NCBI GenBank assembly: GCA_034440495.1
Contig: JAWXCE010000045.1
Coordinates: 1-64,000, forward strand
Source: JAWXCE01 sp034440495
GTDB taxonomy: Bacteria; Pseudomonadota; Alphaproteobacteria; Rhizobiales; Rhodomicrobiaceae
Length of the DNA stretch: 64,000 bases
Direction: 5' to 3'
Shown: positions 15,067 through 23,638 of the stretch, one piece after another
How the letters are laid out: every line of letters starts with the position of its first letter
How positions within the stretch are numbered: position 1 is the first letter of the stretch
Translations under genes and position numbers: made by a program
Notes under the pieces: model-generated
Seen by the model: the letters and a program-made list of their open reading frames with translations, nothing else
Told to the model about the DNA's origin: nothing
Database searches by the model: none

Positions 15067-16400
15067 ATTTTAACGGCGACGCCCCGGCGGGGTTTGCACC
15101 GAACCTTCTTCGCGCAGCCCTGGCGACCCATACGCGACAGGTGAAGGGGCGTATTAAGCGGGTGATTGGAACCCTGATATACGCGTCGGTGCCAAATGCG
15201 CGTCTGGGTGAAATATGCGCATTGCGGGATGTTGATAGTGGGATTGTCACTTACGCCGAGATTGTGGGGTTTGATGACACGGTTGCCATGCTTAGCCCAC
15301 TGCATACGATTGCTGGCCTCTCAACATTAACTGAAGTAACTGCAACCGGCCGCTCGCTAGAAGTCGCCGTTGGGGATGCTTTGCTCGGACGTGTGCTGGA
15401 CGGCTACGGGCGCGCGCTGGATTCCGATGAAAAGGGCGATCTTCCCACGATGGAGATGCGGTCGCTGCACAGAGCTGCGCCGCCCGCTCTGTCACGCCAT
15501 GTCATAAAACGGCGTTTCAGTCTTGGCGTGCGCGCTATCGACGGACTTTTAACGTGCGGCGAGGGCCAGCGAGTTGGCATTTATGGTCCACCGGGCGCGG
15601 GAAAATCACTATTATTAGCTCAAATTCTCCAAACGGCGGAAGCGGATGTCCGCGTGCTTGCCCTGGTGGGCGAGCGCGGACGAGAGGTAAGGGAATTTCT
15701 TGAGCGCCATCTAACGGCCGAAAGCAGGGCGCGCGCCGTAATTGTGGTGGCGACGTCCGACCGCTCCTCGGTGGAACGGCTCAAAGCCGCGCAGACCGCC
15801 ATGACCATCGCTGAGTACTTTCGCGATCGAGGTTCAAAAGTGCTGCTGGTGGTGGATAGCGTAACCCGATTGGCGCGGGCCATCCGCGAGATCGGCCTGG
15901 CGGCAGGCGAGCCCCCGACACGGCGCGGTTTTCCACCCTCGGTTTTCACCAGTTTGCCAATGCTGTTCGAGCGGGCGGGCATGGCTCAAAATGGATCAAT
16001 CACGGCGCTTTTTACGGTTTTGTCGGAGGGCGACGCCGCCACCGATCCGATTTCCGAGGAAACGCGCAGTCTTCTGGATGGGCATATAGTGTTAACGTCA
16101 AAATTGGCGCAGTCTGGGCATTTTCCCGCCATCGACGTCAACGCCAGTTTAAGCCGCGTCATGATCGATGTGGTCGCCACCGAACATAACGCCGCCGCAC
16201 AGAAGATACGGCGACTTTTGTCGAAATATGCGGAAGTGGAGTTCCTTATCCAGGTTGGCGAATACAAACCCGGCAATGATGAGCTGGCTGACGAGGCGGT
16301 GCGGAAACACGGCGCTATCGCAAGCTTTTTGCGCCAACCTTTCCATGAGCGCGCGCGCCTGGAAGACTCAGTCGCTCTTGTTCAGAGTTTAGCTGAATGA
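15063..16400 (+). CDS. sctN: SctN/RhcN, type III secretion ATPase
   Basis: The 445-residue product is a FliI/YscN family ATPase. Walker A is GPPGAGKS at residues 175-182; Walker B ends in D265 (LLVVDSVTRLARAI); the family signature GEPPTRRGFPPSVF follows. The N-terminal beta-barrel (25-95) and the C-terminal helical domain (350-445) are present, so the protein appears complete. It unfolds substrates and strips chaperones at the base of the machine. Four-base overlaps join it to sctL and sctO. Confidence 0.97.
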   Translation: MNFNGDAPAGFAPNLLRAALATHTRQVKGRIKRVIGTLIYASVPNARLGEICALRDVDSGIVTYAEIVGFDDTVAMLSPLHTIAGLSTLTEVTATGRSLEVAVGDALLGRVLDGYGRALDSDEKGDLPTMEMRSLHRAAPPALSRHVIKRRFSLGVRAIDGLLTCGEGQRVGIYGPPGAGKSLLLAQILQTAEADVRVLALVGERGREVREFLERHLTAESRARAVIVVATSDRSSVERLKAAQTAMTIAEYFRDRGSKVLLVVDSVTRLARAIREIGLAAGEPPTRRGFPPSVFTSLPMLFERAGMAQNGSITALFTVLSEGDAATDPISEETRSLLDGHIVLTSKLAQSGHFPAIDVNASLSRVMIDVVATEHNAAAQKIRRLLSKYAEVEFLIQVGEYKPGNDELADEAVRKHGAIASFLRQPFHERARLEDSVALVQSLAE

Positions 16401-16876
16401 TCTCCCACGGGTTAAGTGCGATAGCCAAGCTGCGAGAAAACCGCGAAAAAAACGCACGGATGGAGCTTGAGAAGCGCAATCGCCTGCGCAATTCCGCTTA
16501 TGACGCAGTTCGTGAGGTGCGGCTTGAGCTTCGGTTGCGAGTCGCAAAGCTGGGGGCGGAAGACGCAAAATTTTATAACGGCGTTAGCGGTAAAGCGCTT
16601 TCCGTGAATGAGTTGGGCCGCGCTTGCGCCTCAATCGAGCGCGGACGCGCCGAGGTCGGGCAATTGCGCGAAAAGGGTGCACAAATGCGATTGGCAGCGA
16701 CAGAGGCCGATGTTGCGTTAAGCGAAGCCCGCCGCAGCCATGCAGCCTTGTTTCGCGCCAAGCAAAAGACCGCGCACCTTATTGAGCGCGAGTGGGAAAA
16801 GGCGGGGCTGGAAGAAGCGTCTCTGGAAGAATTGCTTATTGAAGAAGAAGCGCGTCAGGGAAGGGGCAATATATGA
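16397..16876 (+). CDS. sctO: SctO, FliJ-like central stalk protein
   Basis: The 159-residue product is almost entirely charged helix, a long coiled-coil hairpin (IAKLRENREKNARMELEKRN; later LREKGAQMRLAATEADVALS). This is the size and build of SctO/YscO/FliJ, which rotates within the ATPase ring and contacts SctV. It overlaps both sctN and sctQ by four bases. The rhizobial counterpart in this position is y4yJ. Coiled-coil composition limits sequence-based proof; gene order is decisive. Confidence 0.88.
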   Translation: MISHGLSAIAKLRENREKNARMELEKRNRLRNSAYDAVREVRLELRLRVAKLGAEDAKFYNGVSGKALSVNELGRACASIERGRAEVGQLREKGAQMRLAATEADVALSEARRSHAALFRAKQKTAHLIEREWEKAGLEEASLEELLIEEEARQGRGNI

Positions 16877-17997
16877 CGGCGATGCCGCCACACTCTTACC
16901 ACGCGACGCAGAGGACACCACCTTCGTCTCCCATGATAAATACCGGATTTAAAACCCCGCATGATTTGCGCATCCAAATTCCTAGTTTTCCCAAACTTCA
17001 CCTAGAAAATATGAACCTGTCGGTAGCTTGGTACCGGACACGGGCACCATGGGAGCTTGCCACCCAAAATCTGAGTTTAACTTTTTCGCCGCACTTTCTA
17101 TCAGCTAGCGACATAAATAAAAACGACACACGATTGATACTTCTTATCGGCGGCATCCGAACGCAACTTTACGTTCCTAATGCGCTAATCTCCCTTCTTA
17201 TAAACTCGTTTGGCTTGCCGCCCGATCAACTGCTTCGTCCAGAAACAATAACGCTTCTTCTTGAATACCGGTTGAACGAAACCCTTGACATCCTTGAGCA
17301 AGCATTAAACGCCACCATAAGCATTGAGGGGGTTGCTTTAAAGCAAATAAAAGCTCCACTAGCCTTTATAATTGGCGGAACGTGTGTTCTCCAAGATCAA
17401 ATTTTTCACATTGCGCTCGAAGCACCGCCTGGTCTGGGGCCGCTTTTGAGCGAGTGTGTCGCCGGCCTTGCCGATAAACCGGTCACGGCCGCCAATGTGC
17501 CAACACGCGCCGCGTTTCGCGTCGGCGTCACACACATTACTCTTCGAATGCTGCGCAGCATTCGGGTTAACGACGTGATTTTGACCGACAGCGCGACCGG
17601 CGTTACCGAGACGATGGCGATTTTTGGCGAGCAATATGGCGCGCGAGCACGGCTTGAGAGCAAAGCCTGGGCGCTTCTTGGCCCTCCCGTTAAATTAAGC
17701 GCACAGCAGAAAGAGGTATGGAGCATGACCGAGACCTCGAACATAGATCGTGATGCAGAGACAGCAGACGCCGAGTTCGACGATATTCAAATCAAGCTTG
17801 TGTTCGAGGTTGGGCGGCGGGAGATAAATGTGGGCGAGTTGCGCCGCCTTATGGCAGGTCATGTCTTCGATCTGGGGCGCCACCCTCCCGCAGCGGTGGA
17901 CATCTATGCTGGCGCGCGGCGCATCGGGCATGGGGAATTGGTGGAAATTAATGAAACCCTCGGCGTCCGTGTAACAAGGATGTTTGGCGATGAATAA
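16873..17997 (+). CDS. sctQ: SctQ/RhcQ, cytoplasmic ring (C-ring) protein
   Basis: The 374-residue product has a variable N-terminal part and a C-terminal SpoA domain (about residues 300-372): IQIKLVFEVGRREINVGELR, FDLGRHPPAAVDIYAG and GHGELVEINETLGVRVTRMF are characteristic of the FliN/SctQ SpoA fold. An internal methionine near 17725 could give the separate C-terminal product that some sctQ genes make, but no clear ribosome-binding site marks it. It forms the pods of the sorting platform. It overlaps sctO by 4 bp and sctR by 8 bp. Confidence 0.93.
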   Translation: MTAMPPHSYHATQRTPPSSPMINTGFKTPHDLRIQIPSFPKLHLENMNLSVAWYRTRAPWELATQNLSLTFSPHFLSASDINKNDTRLILLIGGIRTQLYVPNALISLLINSFGLPPDQLLRPETITLLLEYRLNETLDILEQALNATISIEGVALKQIKAPLAFIIGGTCVLQDQIFHIALEAPPGLGPLLSECVAGLADKPVTAANVPTRAAFRVGVTHITLRMLRSIRVNDVILTDSATGVTETMAIFGEQYGARARLESKAWALLGPPVKLSAQQKEVWSMTETSNIDRDAETADAEFDDIQIKLVFEVGRREINVGELRRLMAGHVFDLGRHPPAAVDIYAGARRIGHGELVEINETLGVRVTRMFGDE

Positions 17998-18643
17998 TTT
18001 CTCGCCCAACATCGTCACGATAATCATGATCGTGGCCAGCATGGGCGCCATCACTTTTATCGTCGTAACGATGACGTCGTTTATTAAAATTTCCGTGGTG
18101 ATGTTTCTGTTAAGAAACGCACTGGGCATTCAGCAAACGCCGCCGAATTTGGTGCTTTACGGGATCGCGCTCGTCCTCACCATATTTATTTCGGCGCCGG
18201 TGATGCAAAAGGTCTTTCAGCAAGTGCAAGACCCAAGCACCAAATTCGAAACATTCCAGGACTGGATCGACTTAAGCGGGCGCGCCCGCGAACCAGTGCG
18301 CGAGTTTTTGATCCGGTTCACACGCCCTAACGAACGGGAGTTCTTTTATGCCGCTACGCAACGGGTATGGCCGGAGGAGATGCGGCAGACGGTGACTTCC
18401 AGCGATCTCGCCATCCTTATCCCATCTTTCGTGATTTCGGAGTTAAGACGAGCTTTTGAGATCGGCTTTCTTATCTACCTGCCGTTTATCGCGGTGGATT
18501 TAATCATATCGGCCATTCTGATGGCGTTAGGCATGTCGATGGTGCCGCCTTTAACGATCTCTGTGCCATTCAAACTGTTTTTGTTCGTAAGTATCGAAGG
18601 GTGGTCCAAGATCTTTCATGGGCTTGTCCTTAGCTATGGTTAG
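17990..18643 (+). CDS. sctR: SctR/RhcR, export apparatus core (FliP family)
   Basis: The ATG at 17990 (MNNFSPNIVTIIMIVASMGA) is preferred over a TTG at 17984 because AAGGA lies 9 bases upstream. The 217-residue product has four hydrophobic segments and the FliP signatures: MTSFIKISVVMFLLRNALG near the start and VDLIISAILMALGMSMVPP near the end. SctR forms the pentameric core of the entry channel. Downstream, 130 bp of repeat-like DNA interrupts an otherwise tightly packed operon before sctS. Confidence 0.96.
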   Translation: MNNFSPNIVTIIMIVASMGAITFIVVTMTSFIKISVVMFLLRNALGIQQTPPNLVLYGIALVLTIFISAPVMQKVFQQVQDPSTKFETFQDWIDLSGRAREPVREFLIRFTRPNEREFFYAATQRVWPEEMRQTVTSSDLAILIPSFVISELRRAFEIGFLIYLPFIAVDLIISAILMALGMSMVPPLTISVPFKLFLFVSIEGWSKIFHGLVLSYG

Positions 18644-18745
18644 AGCCGTTCCCGAAAAGTATCTCGCGGTTTTCGGACGGGCGCGGCACTATTTATAAAG
18701 CTAGAGCCGTTGATCCGATTTGATTGAGTCTATCAAATCGGGATC
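18642..18745. repeat. Intergenic palindromic repeat inserted between sctR and sctS
   Basis: TAGAGCCGTT occurs twice (18642-18651 and 18702-18711). After the second copy GATCCGATTTGAT (18712-18724) pairs imperfectly with ATCAAATCGGGATC (18732-18745). Short elements with TTTGATTGA-type palindromes are dispersed in many Hyphomicrobiales genomes; a related hairpin lies at 56175-56205. It may form an RNA hairpin affecting expression of sctS-T-U. Confidence 0.6.
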
Positions 18746-18773
18746 GGGCCTAGGGCAATAGGAGAAAGCCGGC

Positions 18774-19043
18774 ATGGAAACTGCCACCATAATACAGCAC
18801 TTTCAGACTATGCTCCAGATTGTGGCAATCGTGGCCGTGCCGCCGCTTCTTGTTGCGATGATTTCGGGCCTGTTAATCGCCATACTTCAGGCTGCCACTC
18901 AGATTCAAGACCAGACGCTGCCGCTCACGGTCAAGCTGATCACTGTAGGTCTGACGTTAACGATCTTCGGCTTTACCCTCACCCGGCCGTTGATCGAGCA
19001 TTCTCGACGTATATTTGAGGACTTTGCTTATCTCACCCGTTAA
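18774..19043 (+). CDS. sctS: SctS/RhcS, export apparatus core (FliQ family)
   Basis: The 89-residue product has two membrane helices (about 15-38 and 52-72) and the FliQ pattern: PPLLVAMISGLLIAILQAAT then QIQDQTLPLTVKLITVG. Length is standard. GGAG stands nine bases before the ATG, just after the intergenic repeat. Four copies join SctR and SctT in the export channel. Confidence 0.96.
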   Translation: METATIIQHFQTMLQIVAIVAVPPLLVAMISGLLIAILQAATQIQDQTLPLTVKLITVGLTLTIFGFTLTRPLIEHSRRIFEDFAYLTR

Positions 19044-19067
19044 GTTCGCCCATGAAGAGTTAAAAAC

Positions 19068-19868
19068 TTGGAGCAGCTAAAACCGTTTGTCGATATTGTA
19101 TTTTTATATCTAACGGCGCTTGCCTTGGCGTTACCTCGGCCGCTTGCGATACTTTCGATTTTGCCGGTGATGACCCGGCTTGGCTTGCCGCAGTTCCTAC
19201 GAACAGTCGTCTCCATTGCAATCAGTGTCCCGATAGTTCTCTCGCTCGTAAGCGACCCGGCCGCGAGGGAACCAGTGTCTTCGGTTTCAGTCTTTTTCAT
19301 TTGCCTGAAAGAGGTTGTTCTGGGCATTTTGATAGGGCTTGTGATCAGCGTTCCGTTCTGGGTTGCGGAAGCTGCTGGCAATATTCTCGATCTCCTCCGG
19401 CAAGCTCCCGACGCTCAGATGCAAGACCCGCAAGGGACTACCGAGTCAAGTATCACCGGAACTCTACTATCTTTGTTTATTATTCTCTATTTTGTTGTTA
19501 TGGATGGGCTAACTGTTATTGTTGGCCTAGTTTATTCTTCTTATGACATTTGGCCGGTCATGCAAATGTTACCTCCCTTCGATGCCGCCGCTGGCTTCAA
19601 GCTTATTGCTTTGTTGGATACGGTTTTGAAGTCGGCTTTTTTACTCGCGGCTCCACTGATCATCTTTATTCTTATCGCGTTTTTCATCCTGATGATGATC
19701 GCCAGATTTGCGCCGCAGACCAACGTATTTGACCTTTCAATGTCATTTTCCAACGTAGCGTTCTTCGTCATGCTGCAGATATATACAATGTATGTTCTCG
19801 ATTATTTGCCAAATACTTTAGAGCCAATCAAGTCAACACTATCAACCGTTCAAGAGTTTTTTAAATGA
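19068..19868 (+). CDS. sctT: SctT/RhcT, export apparatus core (FliR family)
   Basis: The 266-residue product begins at a TTG (19068); the nearest upstream ATG runs into a stop. It has about six membrane helices and FliR motifs: RPLAILSILPVMTRLGLP at the start, LGILIGLVISVPFWVAEAAG in the middle with the LLRQAPDAQMQDPQGTTES loop. One SctT caps the channel. It overlaps sctU by four bases. Confidence 0.94.
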   Translation: MEQLKPFVDIVFLYLTALALALPRPLAILSILPVMTRLGLPQFLRTVVSIAISVPIVLSLVSDPAAREPVSSVSVFFICLKEVVLGILIGLVISVPFWVAEAAGNILDLLRQAPDAQMQDPQGTTESSITGTLLSLFIILYFVVMDGLTVIVGLVYSSYDIWPVMQMLPPFDAAAGFKLIALLDTVLKSAFLLAAPLIIFILIAFFILMMIARFAPQTNVFDLSMSFSNVAFFVMLQIYTMYVLDYLPNTLEPIKSTLSTVQEFFK

Positions 19869-20911
19869 GCGGCAATAGTAGTTCCGAAGAAAAGTCTCTC
19901 CCGCCCACTCAAAAAAGGCTTAAGGACCTACGCAAAAAAGGGCAGGTTGCTCGCAGCACCGATATGGTGGCGGGAGCAAGCACAACAGCCGCGCTTTTAT
20001 TACTGTGGTTAGGCGGTCATAAAATCGGCCAAAGTTTTAATCTCACCACACAAGCGTCACCGGGCGATCAGGCTTTGGATTTAGAACAGGGTGCGCTGTC
20101 GTTCTTGCAAGCTCTGTTATTCAGTGTGGGGCCGTTTTTTGCCAGTTTGTTGCTAGTAAATGTCTTAGTGGTGATTTCTGTAAATGTTCTGGTTAATAAA
20201 GGGTTTTTGTTCTCGCTGGAACCAATGAAGCTCGACTTCAATAAGCTTAATCCTGTGGAGGGCATCAAAAACATGTTCGCCCTCCGAAGCCTAGTCGATC
20301 TTGTAAAGCTCATACTTAAAGTGGGCGTGTTCAGCGCTATGTGTATAGCGATCCTAGCGTTAAGCATGAAGGCGCCATTCAATATTCCTTTTTGCGGTCT
20401 TTCGTGCTTTAGCCCAGTCTTTTTATCCATGATAAAGCCTATTCTTATATTGGCGATTGCCCTACTTCTTACCGCCGGGATATTCGACATCATGATTCAG
20501 CACTGGCTTTTCAAACGCCAGCAACGCATGTCGAAAAGTGAGGCAAAGCGTGAAAGGAAGGAGCAGGAAGGTGCGCCAGAAATTAAGGGGGCGTATCAAC
20601 AACTGCGCAGAGGTTTACTCCAAGACGGCAGGCATAACGATGCGGAGGCAACAATTATCATAGAGGGATCAAACGCCGTGGTAGGCGTGCGCTTCGTACG
20701 GAATGACATGCCGCTCCCTATCATTATCTGCAAAGGCAAAGATTCGCGGATGTATGAAATCCTGCAGACCGCCTCGGAGAACAAAATTTCCCGTTACTAT
20801 GACGATGATTTTGCGATCGAATTCTACAAAAAGTCAGAGATCGGCAAGCCCTTGCGCGAAGCTTTTTATCAGCCATTTCTGAAAGCTATGAAAGCCACCA
20901 AACAAATCTAA
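19865..20911 (+). CDS. sctU: SctU/RhcU, export switch protein lacking the NPTH motif
   Basis: The 348-residue product is a FlhB/YscU family protein: N-terminal PPTQKRLKDLRKKGQVARST, four membrane helices to about residue 210, then a cytoplasmic domain with MSKSEAKRERKEQEGAPEIK. Family members cut themselves inside Asn-Pro-Thr-His; FlhB has it at 269-272. Here the aligned residues are E267-G268-S269-N270, so the cleaving Asn and the Pro are both lost, while flanking sequence (VVGVRF, LPIIICKGKD) is well conserved and the frame is intact. SctU guides the switch between early and late substrates. Without cleavage that switch should be altered or locked. Confidence 0.95.
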   Translation: MSGNSSSEEKSLPPTQKRLKDLRKKGQVARSTDMVAGASTTAALLLLWLGGHKIGQSFNLTTQASPGDQALDLEQGALSFLQALLFSVGPFFASLLLVNVLVVISVNVLVNKGFLFSLEPMKLDFNKLNPVEGIKNMFALRSLVDLVKLILKVGVFSAMCIAILALSMKAPFNIPFCGLSCFSPVFLSMIKPILILAIALLLTAGIFDIMIQHWLFKRQQRMSKSEAKRERKEQEGAPEIKGAYQQLRRGLLQDGRHNDAEATIIIEGSNAVVGVRFVRNDMPLPIIICKGKDSRMYEILQTASENKISRYYDDDFAIEFYKKSEIGKPLREAFYQPFLKAMKATKQI

Positions 20912-21038
20912 CCCTGCCAGCCAATATTGCGGAGTTAGCAGCGGGTGGAAACAGAACGCGGCTACATCGAGGGCAAGCTACCGTCATCTTGCTGACGCCC
21001 GTTTCCAAAATCGCACATTCTCAGCCTTAGCCAATGCC

Positions 21039-21054
21039 GACAGGTTTTGGTCAG
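21039..21054 (+). promoter_or_regulatory. 16-bp secretion-regulon box, copy 3
   Basis: GACAGGTTTTGGTCAG followed by CAAAACTAGCTAG, 140 bp before the ATG of the 578-aa gene and 127 bp after sctU. This copy shows best the likeness to rhizobial tts boxes, which begin GTCAG and end in an AGCT-type half. Confidence 0.75.
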
Positions 21055-21194
21055 CAAAACTAGCTAGCCTAAATGGTGAGCTTGGTTGCAAACCCTTTAC
21101 AGGGTTTACGGCGTCGAAGGGTTTCCCTCGGCATGTTGAACCTGACTTCATACTAATAAGTTTCGTGATACCCAATTTTGTAGGAGAGAATTTA

Positions 21195-22931
21195 ATGGCA
21201 CAGATAAATGCAGTTGACCTAAGTAGATCTTCTCTATTTTCGACAAGCAATGACAGCATGAATTCTGATATATTTAATCTGAATTTACGAGAAGCGGATC
21301 AGATTGCTCAGTCAACAGGCGCGCCCAGAAACACAAACATTGTTCCGGTTAATTTGGATCCGAGAGCGGCGCCTTTGTCGGCGCCTGAAAAAGATTCAGA
21401 CCCTATTCTGGATCTTATTGGGCAGGCTTTGGCCGCTACGCCTCGGGGCACGTCTGCGATTATTGGAACACGCATTAACGCCCTACCTCCAGAACTTCTT
21501 CAGCTTATTCCTGAGAATGTGCTTCCATTCTTCCAAAACTTAGGCAGTGCGTCGGCTTCAGTAGCAATCATTCTTCCCCCCGACGCCTTGCAAAGGATTG
21601 AACAACTTGGAGCCGGAAGGGGATCGGTTGACGTGCTTTTGAATTCAACTTTGTGGCTTGGGGCCGTGCCGCCGTCAGGAACACCAACTTTTTCGAACAA
21701 TCCAGCGATTCCAAATGGCGCCTATGTTATGACGATCAAGTTACGGGGATTGACGCAGCTGCCTGTGATTGACTTCCGCGCTGGCTGGGCCTGGCTTCAC
21801 GACATCAAACCTGGCGAAATCCGTAACGGCAGATCTCCGCTGGTTGTTGACAAAGCCGATCCGGATAGCTGGGCTTTCATCAATGCTGGCGTTAGTGGAA
21901 GTGTTACGAGTGTAACTGAGTTGCCTCAAACGTTCCAACGGGGGTTTGAACAACTCAATAACTCTTTTGAGGTTACGCCAAATGCCGGTGGTCAACCTAC
22001 ACTAAATTTTGAGGTAGAAGGCGGGGGCGTGGTGACCGTAGGGCTTTTGCTTCGGATCCCTTACTCGGAAAAACTTGCTCATCGCGCTGGACAGAGTTTA
22101 ATCAACGTTGGCACCAAAGTGCCCGTGCCGCCAGTCGCCGCAGTGTTAACAGCCCTCGGCGTTGTCCTCAATCAGTCAACGGGGGTTTACGTCGGAGGAG
22201 GCGCATCAGTATCCAGACTGAGCCTTAATCTGGCAAATGGTGAGTTTGTTTACGGCATTCCAGGCAGCACTTTTAATTCAAACGTTGGAGATGCCCCAGC
22301 GGCTGCCGCCAATATAGGATCCGACTTAGTTCGGACCGTAAATCAGAACTTGTCGGATAGTATTGATCGTTCGGCCCAGCCTACGCGCAGAACGCTTCGG
22401 GAGATAGCCACGACGCCGACCAACTCGGTTGGAGGTGTTCCCCAGTCTAATGACGTGCGTTTGGGATTATATTTCGATGAGTACCTGGATGCACTTCCCG
22501 CGTTTAGGGGGCCAGACCTTGTGCAAGCTGGAAGAGAGATAATAGAAATATACAACAACGCGCCTAGCACGAAAGAAAATCTATCTAACATTTATTACCG
22601 GCCCGAGCTGGAACCAGTCAGAATATTATTCCAGCAAATGTTCTTGAATCCTCAAAGTAATAAGCTGCAAATTCCTAATACGCCCGGTGCCGACGGACGT
22701 TTTGGTTTCGAGGACCTGCCACAAGCGTTCACCGCGCTGAAAGCAGAAAATCCCCGTGACTACAACAACCGAGTTAAAAACCTCGCGCGTGCTTTGTATG
22801 ATTCAGGCTGGAAAGTGAATTTCGGCATACCGGATCTTGGCAGAGAGATTGCCAATATCGAAAGGTCTGAAGGAGCTGCTACTAGGAACGTGCTTTATGA
22901 TCGCGTGGCTCCGTTACTTCAAAACCGCTGA
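21195..22931 (+). CDS. Orphan probable type III substrate (578 aa)
   Basis: The ATG at 21195 follows AGGAGAG. The 578-residue product has no Sec signal and no membrane helix. The first 60 residues are polar, with DIFNLNL at 25-31, a motif shared with the 504-aa and 1605-aa proteins. Residues 70-130 are Leu/Pro-rich (PPELLQLIPENVLPFFQNL); 180-240 has Trp-rich FRAGWAWLHDIKPGE; 290-360 is small-residue and hydrophobic (VPPVAAVLTALGVVLNQ) and could insert in membranes; the C-terminus is helical. It follows sctU and carries its own box. An effector or translocator is likely from context; I recognise no domain. Confidence 0.75.
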   Translation: MAQINAVDLSRSSLFSTSNDSMNSDIFNLNLREADQIAQSTGAPRNTNIVPVNLDPRAAPLSAPEKDSDPILDLIGQALAATPRGTSAIIGTRINALPPELLQLIPENVLPFFQNLGSASASVAIILPPDALQRIEQLGAGRGSVDVLLNSTLWLGAVPPSGTPTFSNNPAIPNGAYVMTIKLRGLTQLPVIDFRAGWAWLHDIKPGEIRNGRSPLVVDKADPDSWAFINAGVSGSVTSVTELPQTFQRGFEQLNNSFEVTPNAGGQPTLNFEVEGGGVVTVGLLLRIPYSEKLAHRAGQSLINVGTKVPVPPVAAVLTALGVVLNQSTGVYVGGGASVSRLSLNLANGEFVYGIPGSTFNSNVGDAPAAAANIGSDLVRTVNQNLSDSIDRSAQPTRRTLREIATTPTNSVGGVPQSNDVRLGLYFDEYLDALPAFRGPDLVQAGREIIEIYNNAPSTKENLSNIYYRPELEPVRILFQQMFLNPQSNKLQIPNTPGADGRFGFEDLPQAFTALKAENPRDYNNRVKNLARALYDSGWKVNFGIPDLGREIANIERSEGAATRNVLYDRVAPLLQNR

Positions 22932-22960
22932 GGATAAGAAGTAAAACCCTTGGTTATATG

Positions 22961-22987
22961 GCGCTAGCGCGTGGATACGCGTTAGCG
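22961..22987. terminator. Convergent terminator hairpin
   Basis: GCGCTAGCGCG (22961-22971) pairs with CGCGTTAGCG (22978-22987) around a six-base loop, between the converging 578-aa gene and the LuxR-type regulator, whose stop codon it touches. It marks the right edge of the main secretion island. Confidence 0.6.
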
Positions 22988-23638
22988 TCAAAATTGGGAT
23001 TTAAAAAAAGCTCCGACTGCGACTGCGGCCTGCGTGCGCGTGCGTACGCCAAGCTTGCGAAAGATCGTCGAGGCGTGAATTTTAACGGTTTGCTCCGCTA
23101 TGCCAAGTTCGCCTGCGATCTGCTTATTCAGCCGTCCTTGCACAATAAGCTGAAGAATGCGCAACTGCTGCGGCGACAAGCTGGCAAGACGTTTCGCGTA
23201 GTCTTCTCTAAAATCTGTTGAGGCATCTGGCGTCGAAAGCGACCAAATCTCGCCTTCGAGAACCTTAGAGATAGCGTCAATCATCTCTTCGAGCTTCATG
23301 CTTTTCGAGAGATAGGCCGAGGCGCCGCAAGCCATGGCGCGTTGGACAGTATCCGTGTCTGTCTGCGCAGAGATCAGAATGACCGGCGTCGTGGGATAAC
23401 TTTTCGCTAAACGAATGAGTCCGCTAAGGCCTTGCGATCCCGGCATATGAAGGTCTAGCAACACTAGGTCAACGGTGTGCTCATGCAGTTCCATTCCGGC
23501 AATCACTTCATCCAGGGTAGCGCATTGCACTATGTCGAGATCGTGCCAAACCTCTTGAAAGGCGGCGCATAGAGCGCTCAAGACTAGTGGATGATCGTCG
23601 CCAATGACGATCCGCGATGGGCTGGAGGATAGCGTCAC
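22988..23638 (-). CDS. LuxR/NarL-family response regulator, CrbR/ErdR-like
   Basis: The 216-residue product has a receiver domain (9-125) with D14/D15, phosphorylation site D62 (LVLLDLHMPG) and K112-type region SKSMK, and a C-terminal LuxR helix-turn-helix (about 147-208; LSPQQLRILQLIVQGRLNKQ, EQTVKIHASTIFRKLGV). It starts at a GTG overlapping the kinase stop (GTGA), so the two are co-translated. Regulators paired with SSS-domain hybrid kinases (CrbR, ErdR) control acetate or related carboxylate use, including acs. The target here could be the TRAP operon next door; that is inference. Confidence 0.9.
   Translation of the reverse strand: MTLSSSPSRIVIGDDHPLVLSALCAAFQEVWHDLDIVQCATLDEVIAGMELHEHTVDLVLLDLHMPGSQGLSGLIRLAKSYPTTPVILISAQTDTDTVQRAMACGASAYLSKSMKLEEMIDAISKVLEGEIWSLSTPDASTDFREDYAKRLASLSPQQLRILQLIVQGRLNKQIAGELGIAEQTVKIHASTIFRKLGVRTRTQAAVAVGAFFKSQF

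Noticed and set aside
17725..17997. Internal translation start in sctQ giving a separate C-terminal SpoA product
   Set aside because: A methionine codon is in place but no convincing ribosome-binding site precedes it.
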